NCBI GenBank assembly: GCA_963756575.1
Contig: CAVWOM010000013.1
Span: 310,001 to 374,000 of the forward strand
From: Palsa-504 sp963756575
Lineage (GTDB): Bacteria > Actinomycetota > Actinomycetes > Streptosporangiales > Streptosporangiaceae
Direction: 5' to 3'
DNA length: 64,000 nucleotides
Shown: piece after piece, positions 8,315-17,339 of the stretch
Layout: each line of letters begins with the position of its first letter
How positions within the stretch are numbered: the first letter of the stretch is position 1
Notes under the pieces: generated by a model
What the model was told of the DNA's origin: nothing
What the model saw: only the letters and a program-made list of their open reading frames with translations
Databases searched by the model: none
Translations under genes and position numbers: made by a program

Positions 8315-8881
8315 TTAGTAGCCGTAACCTCCGGCGCTGGCGGACTTGGTCGCCTTAGCCGAGACCTTAGCGGCCGCGGCGGCCGGGCTCGGGGTGGAAC
8401 CGCTGACGGTCATCTCCCACCACAGGCCGCCGGAGGCGTTGAGGCCGTTGCCCTTGTTCTGGCCGGGGGACTTGTCGCCGGAGAAGGTGTACAGCGGGTG
8501 GCCGTCGTAGGTGGCCTGCTTGCTGCCGTCGGACCGGGTGATCGTGCCCAGCGTGCCGGTCACGCCAGAGCCGGCCGTCAGCGGGCCGGCGACCGCCGGC
8601 CAGAAGGTGAGGCAGGAACCCGAGCACTTGGACGTGGTAGGGGTGTCGATAGCGAACCAGTACAGGACGTCCCCCTTGGCGTCGGTCAGCACCTGCTGGC
8701 CGCCGACGGTCGTCTCGGACACGGTGCTGCCGCCCGCGGCGGCGGGCGCGGAGGCAGCCGCGCTGCTGCTCCCGGCGGCGGCCGGGGTACTGGCCGCCGT
8801 CGAGCTACTGCCCGAGCTGCTACAGGCGGAAACGGTCAAGGCGAGGGCAGCCAGGCCGGCCACTCCCCATATCTTCTGCAT
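8315..8881 (-). CDS. Lipoprotein with a single COG4315-type repeat
   Basis: A 188-residue lipoprotein starting MQKIWGVAGLAALALTVSAC, with lipobox VSAC, followed by a Ser/Ala-rich linker. One secreted-repeat domain follows: VLYWFAIDTPTTSKCSGSC, LTFWPAV, then GHPLYTFSGDKSPGQNKG and GGLWWEM. The paired Cys and the FSGDKSPGQ motif match the repeats in the gene at 2066-2995, and both proteins end in GGYGY. It is therefore a paralogue with half the domain number. It probably acts at the cell surface; function unknown. Confidence 0.85.
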   Translation of the reverse strand: MQKIWGVAGLAALALTVSACSSSGSSSTAASTPAAAGSSSAAASAPAAAGGSTVSETTVGGQQVLTDAKGDVLYWFAIDTPTTSKCSGSCLTFWPAVAGPLTAGSGVTGTLGTITRSDGSKQATYDGHPLYTFSGDKSPGQNKGNGLNASGGLWWEMTVSGSTPSPAAAAAKVSAKATKSASAGGYGY

Positions 8882-8982
8882 TTCGGATGTCTCCCCTTCG
8901 CATGCAATGATCTCCCGTTAGAGAGCACGTGCCGACGGGGGCTTCAGTTCACTTTGGTTCAGATTTCAAGGAAATCGGCGGG

Positions 8983-9744
8983 TCAGTGGGAAGGGCCACC
9001 GCCGATGAGATGGCCGACCGCGAACGTGATCGCGACGGCGATCGCGCCCAGGCCGAGCTGGCGCAGGCCCGAGCGCAGCACCGGCCGGCCGGTCAGCCGG
9101 CCGACCACCATGCCCCCGGCCAGCAGGGCCGCCGCGGCGACGGCGAGGGACGCGACGAGGGCGCTGCTGGTTCCGGATAGGCCGGCCAGGTAGGGCAGCA
9201 GCGGGATGAGCGCGCCGACGGAGAACGCGAGCAGCGACGAGAAGCCCGCGAGCAGGGCGGACGGCAGCTCGAACGGGTCGACGCCGAGTTCCTCGCGGGT
9301 GTGCACGCGCAGCGCGGTGTCCGGGTCGGCCGAGACCGCCGCGGCCATCCGCGCCGCCGTTTCCGGATCGGCGCCGTAGCCCGCGAAGTACTCCGCCAGC
9401 TCGGCCTGCTCGGCGTCGGGGAAACGGGCGAGCATGGAACGTTCGGTGCTGACCTCGGCGTGGACCAGTTCATTTTGGTTGGTCACCGAGATGTACTCCC
9501 CCGTGCCCATGGAGAAGGCGCCGGCGACCAGCGCGGCCACGCCGGTGAGGATGACCGTGTGCGCGCTGACCCCGCCGCCGCCCAGGCCGGCGATCAGCGA
9601 GGTGTTGGTGACCAGCCCGTCCACCGCGCCGAACACCGTCGGCCGCAGCCAGCCGCCGGAAACGTCGCGGTGCCGGTGCGACCAGCCGGCCGCGAGCGCC
9701 GCCTGCCGGATCGCATGCCCAGGTTCATGCATCTCCTCGCTCAC
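8983..9744 (-). CDS. VIT1/CCC1-family membrane transporter (Fe2+/Mn2+)
   Basis: A 253-residue membrane protein. It shows GGWLRPTVFGAVDGLVTNTS near the N-terminus, GAFSMGTGEYISVTNQNE in the second membrane segment, a cytosolic helical insert of about 70 residues (DAEQAELAEYFAGYGADPE), and three more TM segments ending in VAITFAVGHLIGGG. This is the VIT1/CCC1 fold. Homologues move Fe2+ or Mn2+ out of the cytosol. The gene stands alone; its promoter lies in the short divergent gap before the phosphotransferase remnant. Confidence 0.88.
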   Translation of the reverse strand: MSEEMHEPGHAIRQAALAAGWSHRHRDVSGGWLRPTVFGAVDGLVTNTSLIAGLGGGGVSAHTVILTGVAALVAGAFSMGTGEYISVTNQNELVHAEVSTERSMLARFPDAEQAELAEYFAGYGADPETAARMAAAVSADPDTALRVHTREELGVDPFELPSALLAGFSSLLAFSVGALIPLLPYLAGLSGTSSALVASLAVAAAALLAGGMVVGRLTGRPVLRSGLRQLGLGAIAVAITFAVGHLIGGGPSH

Positions 9745-9898
9745 GTGCTGGATTATCCTCCGGCTGGTTAGGGCTGGCGTCGGAGGAGGCCGGCGGGTAT
9801 TGGTAGCAGGATGACCCCGGCTGCCTCGGCGATGAGCAACGGTCCAGGCCAGGCAGGTGGATCAGGTGGAATTTCTCGGCGAAATCGATCAAGGGCAC

Positions 9899-10477
9899 AT
9901 GGGGATGCGCGAATATTCGCTGCGGGGTGGTTCGGTCAGTGGAGTCGCGCGGGTTGGTGACACGGTGCGGCGGCGGGCTGGTGTCCGGGCCGGGTTCGTC
10001 CATGAGCTGCTTGGGTTTTTCCAGCGGTCGGGCTGGTCGGGGGCTCCGCGGTTTCTCGGCTTCGACGAGCGGGGGCGCGAGATTCTGAGCTTTATAGACG
10101 GCGGTGGCGGTGCTGGTTCTCGTGGGGTGGGGCTGCGGCCGGTGGCGTTCATTGACTGGGACCTGGCCGGTCCGGGGCGGCGTATCCATGACGTAGCGCA
10201 CGTGTGCTGGCAGTACCTGGGGCTAGGGCCCGGCGCGGAAACGGAGCTGGCCGCCCGCCGCATCCGGCTGATCTGCGACGCGTACCGGCTCGAGGGCCGG
10301 GAGGAGATCGTGGACGTGATCATGTGGTGGCAGGACCGGTGCTGGCGGGGCATCGAGGCTGGTGCGGAGGCGGGCGATCCGGCCATGGCGGGGTTGCGTG
10401 ACCGGGGGGCGGTGGGTGACGTGCGAGCCGCCTGGCGGTGGGTGGCGGAGCATCGTGGTGAGCTAGAACGGCGATGA
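9899..10477 (+). pseudogene. Aminoglycoside-phosphotransferase-like gene with internal deletion of the catalytic loop
   Basis: The N-terminal lobe of an APH-family kinase is recognisable (GGSVSGVARVGDTVRRRAG, FVHELLGFFQRSGWSGAPRFLGFDERGREILSFI). So is the C-terminal lobe from the metal-binding strand onward (PVAFIDWDLAGPGRRIHDVAH, LICDAYRLEGREEIVDVI). These pieces are joined by a short Gly-rich linker near 10098-10135. The family normally has roughly 80-100 residues there, including the HGD-x-x-x-x-N catalytic loop. The ORF stays open, so a protein may be made, but it should not be a kinase. Start ATG 9899 chosen to match the family N-terminus. Confidence 0.75.
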
Positions 10478-10603
10478 TGTCTGGTGGTCCCTCTGACATC
10501 ACAGAACTCATGGTGACCGCGGCTACCAATTTCGCAGGCTCGCGCTTATTTCTGAGGAAATGTCGTAGGCGGGCGATAGGGTCGAATTCTGAAGCTAGAA
10601 AGT

Positions 10604-10632
10604 GCCTTGGACAGGGATAGAGCGGCCAAGGC
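10604..10632. promoter_or_regulatory. Inverted repeat upstream of the DUF222-HNH gene
   Basis: GCCTTGG (10604-10610) and CCAAGGC (10626-10632) form a perfect 7-bp inverted repeat in the 198-base gap before 10676. The rest of the gap is less GC-rich than its surroundings. It also holds a second inverted repeat (TGATGTC/GACATCA, 10475-10501) over the preceding stop codon, and a strong Shine-Dalgarno (GGAGGTGA) just before 10676. Confidence 0.35.
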
Positions 10633-10675
10633 TAGCTAATAGATCATCTGTGGCCCCGGAGGGAGGTGACCCGGT

Positions 10676-12466
10676 ATGAGTGCGGCCCCTGTCTTTGCGA
10701 GCGCGAGTGAGGCGGTGGAGATGGCGCGGGCGGCGCTGGGTTACCTGGCTTCCGCGGATGCGACGGGGTTGTCGGCGCAGGAGCAGGCGGGTTGCCTGCG
10801 GGGGCTGGAGCGGGTTACCTCGGTCATCAGCGCGGCGAGGTCTTCGGTGCTGGGGGCGTTCACGGTCGGCAAGGGGTATGCCGCGGACGCGGATTACAGC
10901 CCGCGGGCGTGGCTGATCCATAAGACCGGGGTCACCCGGGGTGCGGCGGTGTCGTATACGGCGTGGGCGAAGCGGGCGATGGCGCATCCGCAGGTGTTCG
11001 GGGTGCTGGCGGCGGGGGATGTCTCGGAGTCGTTCGCGCGGACGGTCTGCGTCTGGACGGACAAGCTGCCCCGGGAGTCGCGGGATGCGGCGGATGCGAT
11101 CTTGATGGGGGCGGCGGTCGCTGGTGTGGGCCTGCGGGATCTGGCGGTGCTGGCCAGTGAGATGCTGGCCCGGTCGTGGCAGCCGGATGAGCGGGACCCG
11201 GCAGCCGGGCCGCAGGACCAGGGCGGGCAGCCGGAGGGTGACCCGGGTACCGGGGCTGGCGCCGATGGCGGGAGTGATGCCGGTGCGGATCCGGACAGCC
11301 CGCCCGGCGACGGCGGGAACGGCCGTCCGGACGGCGGGTTGCCGGATGGGGTGTTCGAGGACCGGGCGCTGAAGCTGCTCATCACGTTCCAGGGAGCCGG
11401 GGTACTGCACGGGGACCTGACCCCGGAGTGCGCGGAGATCGTGCACACCGTGCTGGACGCGCTGGCAGCACCGGCGGGCCCGGAGGACACCCGGGATCAG
11501 GGGCAGCGGTATCACGACGCTTTGCAGGAGGCGATGACCCGGCTGATCGCGTCGGGGCTGCTGCCGGAGCGGGCCGGGCAGCCGGTCAAAGCCTGGGTAA
11601 ATATCTCGCTGGCGGACCTGATGCTGCTCGATGGCAGCTCGGCGCTGCTGGAGCAGTGGACGGAGCGGCTGCGGGGCCGGTGGGTGTCGCATCGTGCGGC
11701 GGGCTCGGCGGGGAGCGGCGGGGGCGGGGATAACGGCGGGGCGTGGCTGGACGGGGACGCGGCGCAGGCGATCACCTGCGATGCGGTCCTGGCGCCGGTG
11801 GTGACCGGGGACGTGGACCCCGGCGCGTTCGATGACCTGGTCCGGCTCTGCGTGGAGTTCGACAAGCTCCGGCACGGCCAGGACCGGGCCGGCGGCGGCA
11901 CCTCGGCGGACAGCGGCGCCTCGGCGGACAGCGGCGGCAGCCCCGGCGACCCGGACTGCAGGCACCGGGAACTCCTGCGGCCAGGGTCGGCCCGGTCCAG
12001 CATCGCCTGGCCCGGCACCGGCCGGTCCCGCGAAGCCCTGGAGCAGGCGATCGTCGGCCAGGCCGCCGCGCTGCTGTCCGGGCCCGGCGGGCTCGCCTCG
12101 TTCCTGCGGCGGGAACTGCTCGGCGCCCGGCTGTCGGGGCCGAGCCTGCCGCTGGACATCGGGCACAGCGACACCGTCCCCGCCTCGATCCGCAACGCCG
12201 TCAGGCTCCGCGACCGGCATTGCCAGTGGGCCGGCCGCTGCGACCAGCCCGCCGCCGCCTGCGAAGTCCACCACACCCGCCACAAAGCCAACGGCGGCAA
12301 GACCAGCCTCAAGGACTGCGTCCTGCTCTGCCGGTTTCATCACCAGATCGTCATCCACCGGTGGGGCTGGACCCTGGTCGTGAACCCCGACGGGACCACC
12401 ACCGCCTGGAACAAGGACAAGACCAAGGTGCTGCACAGCCACAGCCCGCCAGCCCGGGCCGGGTAG
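10676..12466 (+). CDS. DUF222 and HNH endonuclease domain protein (13E12 repeat family)
   Basis: The DUF222 part spans about residues 25-430, with a long Gly/Asp/Pro-rich linker near residues 180-220. The C-terminal HNH domain has cysteines CQWAGRCDQPAAAC, then EVHHTRHKANGGKTSLKD, CVLLCRFHHQIVIH and WGWTLVVNPDG. The Cys/His set needed for zinc and catalysis is complete. The start is secured by GGAGGTGA upstream of ATG 10676. This multi-copy family is common in Actinobacteria (Mycobacterium 13E12 repeats), and a paralogue lies at 43586. Role is unproven; linkage to mobile DNA or DNA repair is often suspected. Confidence 0.9.
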   Translation: MSAAPVFASASEAVEMARAALGYLASADATGLSAQEQAGCLRGLERVTSVISAARSSVLGAFTVGKGYAADADYSPRAWLIHKTGVTRGAAVSYTAWAKRAMAHPQVFGVLAAGDVSESFARTVCVWTDKLPRESRDAADAILMGAAVAGVGLRDLAVLASEMLARSWQPDERDPAAGPQDQGGQPEGDPGTGAGADGGSDAGADPDSPPGDGGNGRPDGGLPDGVFEDRALKLLITFQGAGVLHGDLTPECAEIVHTVLDALAAPAGPEDTRDQGQRYHDALQEAMTRLIASGLLPERAGQPVKAWVNISLADLMLLDGSSALLEQWTERLRGRWVSHRAAGSAGSGGGGDNGGAWLDGDAAQAITCDAVLAPVVTGDVDPGAFDDLVRLCVEFDKLRHGQDRAGGGTSADSGASADSGGSPGDPDCRHRELLRPGSARSSIAWPGTGRSREALEQAIVGQAAALLSGPGGLASFLRRELLGARLSGPSLPLDIGHSDTVPASIRNAVRLRDRHCQWAGRCDQPAAACEVHHTRHKANGGKTSLKDCVLLCRFHHQIVIHRWGWTLVVNPDGTTTAWNKDKTKVLHSHSPPARAG

Positions 12467-12513
12467 CCCGCCCGGGGGCGAAGCCGAGTCGGAGGACGTT
12501 AATCCCGCGATCG

Positions 12514-12536
12514 TCTATAGACTCGATGTATAGTCT
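12514..12536. promoter_or_regulatory. Probable PadR operator/promoter
   Basis: TCTATAGA (12514-12521, self-complementary) runs into AGACT (12519-12523), paired with AGTCT (12532-12536) across 8 nt. A further related TCGAGATATG lies at the start of padR. AT-rich dyads of this kind just upstream of padR genes are usually autoregulatory sites. Confidence 0.45.
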
Positions 12537-12553
12537 CGGTGTACTGTCGAGAT

Positions 12554-13078
12554 ATGAGCGTTCCTATGACTCTGCTCGGCCTGCTCGAGCGGAAGCCGAG
12601 TTACGGCTATGACCTGAAGCGCGACTATGACGGGTTCTTCGGGCGCGGCAAGCCGCTGCAGTTCGGCCAGGTGTACGCGACGCTGGCCCGGCTCGCCCGG
12701 GACGGAAAGGTGGCCGCCGGGGAAAGTGAGCCCGGCGGCGGCCCGGACCGGAAGCGCTATTTCATCACCGAGGCCGGGGTGGCCGAGGTCGATTCCTGGC
12801 TCGCCGAGGTGGCCGAGCCCGAGCCGCATCTGCAGGCCGTGCTGTTTACCAAGGTGGTCCTGGCGCTGTTGCTCGACCGGCCGGCTGAGGGCTATCTCGA
12901 CGCCCAGCGCGCGGCGCACCTGCAGCGCATGCGCGAGCTGACCGCGCTCAAGCGGGAGGGCGGCCCGCTCGACATGTACCTGGCCGACTACGGCCTGTTC
13001 CATCTGGAGGCTGACCTGCGGTGGATCGACATGACCGCCGCCCGGCTCGACATGCTCGCTGAGGAGGTCCGGCGATGA
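12554..13078 (+). CDS. PadR-family transcriptional regulator
   Basis: 174 residues. The N-terminal winged helix is typical of PadR: MTLLGLLERKPSYGYDLKRD, FGQVYATLARLARDGKV, and a wing with DRKRYFITEAG. The C-terminal dimerising helices (LADYGLFHLEADLRWIDMTA) match PadR C-terminal (Vir_act_alpha_C-like) regions. ATG 12554 fits the family N-terminus; the frame is open 5 codons further upstream. Its stop overlaps the ABC ATPase start by 4 nt (ATGA, 13075-13078), so it forms an operon with the two exporter genes. It probably represses that operon and senses the exported compound. Confidence 0.9.
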   Translation: MSVPMTLLGLLERKPSYGYDLKRDYDGFFGRGKPLQFGQVYATLARLARDGKVAAGESEPGGGPDRKRYFITEAGVAEVDSWLAEVAEPEPHLQAVLFTKVVLALLLDRPAEGYLDAQRAAHLQRMRELTALKREGGPLDMYLADYGLFHLEADLRWIDMTAARLDMLAEEVRR

Positions 13079-13788
13079 ACGGGAACTGCGTGCTGGAGGC
13101 ACGGGAGATCGTCAAGTCGTTCGGCTCGACGCCGGCGCTACGCGGGGCCAGCGTGGCCGTGGGACGCGGGGAGATCCTCGCGATCATGGGGCCCAGCGGG
13201 TCCGGGAAGTCGACGCTGCTGCACTGTCTGGCCGGGATCCTGGTGCCCGACGGGGGCGAGGTCTTGTTCGACGGCCAGCGGATCGACACCATGAAGGAGA
13301 ACCCGCGCAGCGCGCTGCGGCGGGACAGGTTCGGGTTCGTGTTCCAGTTCGGCCAGCTCGTGCCGGAGCTGACCGCCGAGGAGAACGTGGCCCTCCCGCT
13401 GCTGCTGGGTGGCGCCCGGCGGGCCGAGGCGGTACGTAAGGCCCGCGAGTGGTTTCCCCGGCTCGGTCTCGACGGCCTGGAGCGGCACCGGTCCGGGGAG
13501 ATGTCCGGCGGGGAAGCGCAGCGGGTCGCTCTGGCCCGCGGCCTCGTGGCCGATCCCGAGATCCTGTTCGCCGACGAGCCGACCGGCTCGCTGGACTCGC
13601 TGGCCGGCGAGCGGGTGATGGACCTGCTGACGGCCGCCGTCCGCGACCGGGGTACCACCGTCGTGCTGGTCACCCACGAGCCGCGGGTGGCCGCCTACGC
13701 CGACCGCGAGATCATCGTCCGCGACGGCACCGTCAGCACCACGCCTGCCGCGCCCGCGGTCTCGGCCGCGGCTAGGGGCAGCTCATGA
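13075..13788 (+). CDS. ABC transporter ATP-binding protein, MacB/LolD type
   Basis: 237 residues. Walker A GPSGSGKS, Q-loop FVFQFGQLVPELTAEENV, signature MSGGEAQRVALA, Walker B ILFADEPTGSLDS, switch His VLVTHEPR. Overlaps padR upstream and the permease downstream by 4 nt each, a translationally coupled three-gene unit. Energises the FtsX-like permease; padR-linked modules of this kind usually export drugs or antimicrobial peptides. The substrate here cannot be read from sequence. Confidence 0.92.
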   Translation: MNGNCVLEAREIVKSFGSTPALRGASVAVGRGEILAIMGPSGSGKSTLLHCLAGILVPDGGEVLFDGQRIDTMKENPRSALRRDRFGFVFQFGQLVPELTAEENVALPLLLGGARRAEAVRKAREWFPRLGLDGLERHRSGEMSGGEAQRVALARGLVADPEILFADEPTGSLDSLAGERVMDLLTAAVRDRGTTVVLVTHEPRVAAYADREIIVRDGTVSTTPAAPAVSAAARGSS

Positions 13789-16016
13789 TCAGGCTCGCGG
13801 TCCGGCTGACCCTCCACGGCGGCCGGGAGGCCATCACCAGGCTCGTGATCACCGCTGTCGCGGTGGCGCTCGGCGTCGGCCTGTTGCTGGCCGCGCTGGC
13901 CGCGAGCAACGCGATCGACGCGCAGGCCCTGCGTACCGGATGGTTTGACATCACCGGCGGCCCGTACGTGCCAGCCATCCCCGCCGACCCGAACGCGCAC
14001 GTCCGGGCAGGGACGGGCGGCAGCCCGGAATGGTGGCTCTCCTCCTACGACGCGTACGGCGGCCAGCCGATCGACCGCGTCGACGTGGCCCCGCTGGGAC
14101 CGCACGCACCGGTGCCACCCGGCATCACGCGGCTGCCCGGGGCCGGGCAGTACTACGCCTCTCCCGCGCTGGTCGCGCTGCTGCACTCGGTGCCGGCCAG
14201 CCAGCTTGCCAACCGATATCCCGGCCACCTGATCGGCACGATCGGCCCGGCCGCACTCCAGTCGCCCGGCTCGCTGGTCATCATCATCGGCCGGGCCCCC
14301 GCCCAGATCGCCCACGCGGCCGGCGCCGCCCGGGTTACGAGCATCTTCACCGGCCGCGACCCGGTCACCAGCACCCAGGGGATCACCGCCGTGCTCGGCA
14401 TCGTGGCGATCGCCCTGCTATTCCCGGTGCTCGTGTTCATCAGCACCGCGACCCGCCTGGCCGCGGCCCGCCGCGAGCAGCGGTTCGCCGCGATGCGGCT
14501 GGCCGGCGCGACCCCGCGGCAAGTTTCCGTGATCGCGACCGTCGAAGCCGCTACCGCGGCGATCGCCGGCACCGTGGCGGGGTTCGGGCTGTTCTTCATC
14601 TTCCGGCCCGAGCTGGCCAAGATCCCCTTCTCTGGCCAGGCGTCCTATACCGGCGACTTGCGGCTCAGCCTGCTCACGATCGTCGTAGTGGCGCTCGGCA
14701 TCCCGGCGGCGGCGGCCGTAGTCGCGCATGTGGCGTTGCGCCGGGTGCGAATCTCCCCGCTCGGGACCGCGCGGCGGGTCCGCCGTCGGCGGCCGGGCGC
14801 CTGGCGGACGGTCCCGCTGCTCGCCGGGATCGGCGAGCTGGTCTACTTCACCGTGTTCGGGAAGCCCAAGACGGTGAACGGGCAGCTCTGGGCCTACCTC
14901 GGCGGCGCTGCTCTGACCGTCGTCGGGCTGGTCATCGCGGGGTCGTGGTTGACCATGGCCGGCTCGGCGCTGCTGGCCCGGCGCGCCAGCGGGCCTGCCG
15001 GACTGCTCGCTTCCCGGCGGCTCGCCGACGACCCGAAGGGGGCGTTCCGCGCCATCAGCGGACTGATCATCGCGGTCTTCACCGCTACCGTCGCGGTCGG
15101 CATCATCACCTCGATGACCGAGAACCATGCCCTGCAGACGTTCGGCGCGGCCGGGCAGAACATCTTGGTTACCGGTCTCACCGGCCCACGCAACATACAG
15201 GATCCGGACGCCGCGCCGGGCGGGGTCATCATCTCAGCGGCGCAGATCGGACGCCTGCGCGCTGTGCCAGGCGTGAGCTCGGTCGTGGTGAGCTATGCCC
15301 CTGCGGCCGGAACAAAGGCGGATAACCTGGTCGCCTGCTCCCAGCTGGCCCAGCTGCCCGCGCTCGGCAGCTGCCCCCCGGGGGCTTCGGTGGCGAACTT
15401 CGACCTGCAGCCATTGGGGTCTACCCATACACGCCACATCCGGGTCTGGCCGGCCGTGTCCATGTCGGCCGACCGTCTCAACCGTCTCCCCGCATCGGGA
15501 CTGCTGGTCGGCACCGACGGGTCCACCACCACGCTCGAGACGGCGCGGACGATGATCGAGACCGCGTTTCCGCTCCAATCCTCTCCGGTCACGATCTTCG
15601 ACTCGCAGGGGCAGCGGCAGCTGGCCGCCTGGGAGCAGCTCGCGAACGTGGTGATCCTGGCCGGCCTGCCGATCGCCGGGTGCAGCCTGGCCGTCGGTGT
15701 CGTCGCCGGGCTGACCGACCGCAAGCGCCCGTTCAGCCTGCTCCGGCTGGCCGGCACCCCGCTCGCGCTGCTGCGCCGGGTGGTGGCGCTGGAGTCCTCG
15801 GTGCCGCTGCTGGCGGTGGCGGTCGTCTCGGCGGGCCTGGGCCTGCTGGTCGCCCAGCTGTTCCTGCACTCTCAGCTCGGACTGAACCTGCGGCCGCCGG
15901 GGGCCGCCTACTACGGGTTCGTCGCGGGCGGGGTGCTGCTCTCACTGGGGATCATCGCCGCGACGCTCCCGCTGCTGAGCCGGATCACCGGCCCGGAGGC
16001 GGCGCGGAGCGAGTAG
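13785..16016 (+). CDS. ABC transporter permease, FtsX domain type
   Basis: 743 residues with ATG overlapping the ATPase stop (13785-13788). TM1 near residues 15-40 (VITAVAVALGVGLLLAAL) is followed by an extracytoplasmic domain and an FtsX-like block with TRLAAARREQRFAAMRLAGA. A second set of TMs and a C-terminal FtsX block follow (GLTDRKRPFSLLRLAGTPL). The arrangement is that of BceB/SalY-type permeases used in antibiotic export or resistance. Ends 27 nt before a convergent gene. Confidence 0.88.
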   Translation: MIRLAVRLTLHGGREAITRLVITAVAVALGVGLLLAALAASNAIDAQALRTGWFDITGGPYVPAIPADPNAHVRAGTGGSPEWWLSSYDAYGGQPIDRVDVAPLGPHAPVPPGITRLPGAGQYYASPALVALLHSVPASQLANRYPGHLIGTIGPAALQSPGSLVIIIGRAPAQIAHAAGAARVTSIFTGRDPVTSTQGITAVLGIVAIALLFPVLVFISTATRLAAARREQRFAAMRLAGATPRQVSVIATVEAATAAIAGTVAGFGLFFIFRPELAKIPFSGQASYTGDLRLSLLTIVVVALGIPAAAAVVAHVALRRVRISPLGTARRVRRRRPGAWRTVPLLAGIGELVYFTVFGKPKTVNGQLWAYLGGAALTVVGLVIAGSWLTMAGSALLARRASGPAGLLASRRLADDPKGAFRAISGLIIAVFTATVAVGIITSMTENHALQTFGAAGQNILVTGLTGPRNIQDPDAAPGGVIISAAQIGRLRAVPGVSSVVVSYAPAAGTKADNLVACSQLAQLPALGSCPPGASVANFDLQPLGSTHTRHIRVWPAVSMSADRLNRLPASGLLVGTDGSTTTLETARTMIETAFPLQSSPVTIFDSQGQRQLAAWEQLANVVILAGLPIAGCSLAVGVVAGLTDRKRPFSLLRLAGTPLALLRRVVALESSVPLLAVAVVSAGLGLLVAQLFLHSQLGLNLRPPGAAYYGFVAGGVLLSLGIIAATLPLLSRITGPEAARSE

Positions 16017-16042
16017 GTCACGCTCCAGTACGGGGGCCGGGG

Positions 16043-16981
16043 CTAGGCCTGCACCCGGGCGGCGCGGGCGCCGCGCGCGGCGCTGACCGCGGTGACGACG
16101 GCGGAGGCCACGACCAGCACCAGGTAACCGGCCACGATGGCGGGATGGTGATAGCCGGCGAAGGAGCGTGCCCACAGGCACAGGCCGGTGGCGGCGACCA
16201 CGATCGCCGCCGCGGCCACCGCGGTGACCGCGGCCGAGACCCCGGCGGCGACTGCGGCCAGGCGCAAGGCTGGCCCCCGTGGCCGCAGCCTGCGCAGGGC
16301 CACGCCGGGGCCGGCCGCGGATACCGCCGCCGCGACGAAGCCGGCCAGCGTGAGGCCGGCGAACCCAGCCGGGCTGACCCCTTGCGGGCCGCCGGCCAGC
16401 CGAGCCGCCAGGGCCAGGCCGGCCAGGTAGGCGAACGGGGTGATCACCGGGAGGAACAGGTAGGCCAGGTCCCTGGCCCGCTGTTCGCGCCGGGCACGGC
16501 GCAGCATCAGCAGCCATAGCGGCAGCCCGCCGAGGCCGGCCACCAGGGCCGAGACGGCCAGCGCGACGTCGAAGACGACGTACGCCCAGCTGATTACGGG
16601 GTAACCCGCCGGGGTGAAGCCCTGGAGCTGGGTGAGCTGGGCGAAGACCAGGCCCAGGCCAGCCAGCATGGACCAGGACATCAGGGCCGTGGCCAGGCTG
16701 GCTCGCATCCGGGCCGGCCGGTCATGCAGGTGGCCCGGCGGGCGGAACCAGGCAGGCAGCGCGTGCCCGGCGACGCTGGCCACCGGGCCCAGGCGACCGC
16801 CGGAGTCCTCGATCAGCGCGAGTACCTCGCCGGAGTAGCGGGCCCGCCATGACGGCGGGTAGAGGGCGAGCGCCATGCGGGCCAGGAAGGAGCGAGCCGG
16901 GAAAAGCCGGGCCGGGCGGCGGGAGCCGGCTCGGTCGCGGTCCGGGTGGCGGGGGTCCATGGGGTCGACGTGGCCGCTCAT
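16043..16981 (-). CDS. Multi-pass membrane protein coupled to a PadR regulator
   Basis: 312 residues from ATG 16981, which overlaps the stop of the upstream padR gene by 4 nt. The N-terminal cytosolic part contains FLARMALALYPPSWRARYSGEVLALIEDSG, a conserved 'permease-prefix' type motif (Y-P-x-x-W-R-x-R-Y-x-x-E). About seven hydrophobic segments follow. Such proteins commonly sit behind PadR regulators in Actinobacteria. The prefix motif is otherwise seen at the N-terminus of FtsX-type permeases, so this may be a stand-alone partner or antagonist of a transporter. Function unknown. Confidence 0.8.
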   Translation of the reverse strand: MSGHVDPMDPRHPDRDRAGSRRPARLFPARSFLARMALALYPPSWRARYSGEVLALIEDSGGRLGPVASVAGHALPAWFRPPGHLHDRPARMRASLATALMSWSMLAGLGLVFAQLTQLQGFTPAGYPVISWAYVVFDVALAVSALVAGLGGLPLWLLMLRRARREQRARDLAYLFLPVITPFAYLAGLALAARLAGGPQGVSPAGFAGLTLAGFVAAAVSAAGPGVALRRLRPRGPALRLAAVAAGVSAAVTAVAAAAIVVAATGLCLWARSFAGYHHPAIVAGYLVLVVASAVVTAVSAARGARAARVQA

Positions 16982-17304
16982 GCGCTCACCCAGCCGGGGC
17001 GGGTGCTCAGGCGTCGTCTGGCGACCGAGGCGACCTGGCTCATGCGCTCCGATTCCTGGGCTAGGACTTCGGCGCCGGCCATCGTGATGCGGTACGGGCG
17101 GCGGCGGTCGTCCGACTCGAGCGGCTCGATCAGGCCGCGCGCCTCCAGCCGGGCGATGACCGCGTAGAGGGTGCCCGCGCTGAGGCGGACGCCCATGGTC
17201 TCCGCTACGTCCTGGGTGATCGCGTAGCCGTGCCTGGGCTCGTCGGCCAGGCTGGCCAGCACGAGCAGCGGCGGGTCGGCCCATCGGTCCAGCCTGTCAG
17301 TCAC
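16978..17304 (-). CDS. PadR-family transcriptional regulator (short)
   Basis: 108 residues from GTG 17304, which has GGAGG at good spacing; an in-frame GTG at 17337 would add 11 residues. The winged-helix core is complete: LLVLASLADEPRHGYAITQDV, LSAGTLYAVIARLEARGLI, DDRRRPYRITMAGAEVL. It is a PadR-s1 type regulator without a long dimerisation tail. It is followed by the coupled membrane protein at 16043-16981 and preceded by tandem TATAGCG-containing elements that are probably its own operator. Confidence 0.88.
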   Translation of the reverse strand: MTDRLDRWADPPLLVLASLADEPRHGYAITQDVAETMGVRLSAGTLYAVIARLEARGLIEPLESDDRRRPYRITMAGAEVLAQESERMSQVASVARRRLSTRPGWVSA

Positions 17305-17339
17305 GTCTGCCTCCGGTTCTCGGTTATGACGCCTCACAC

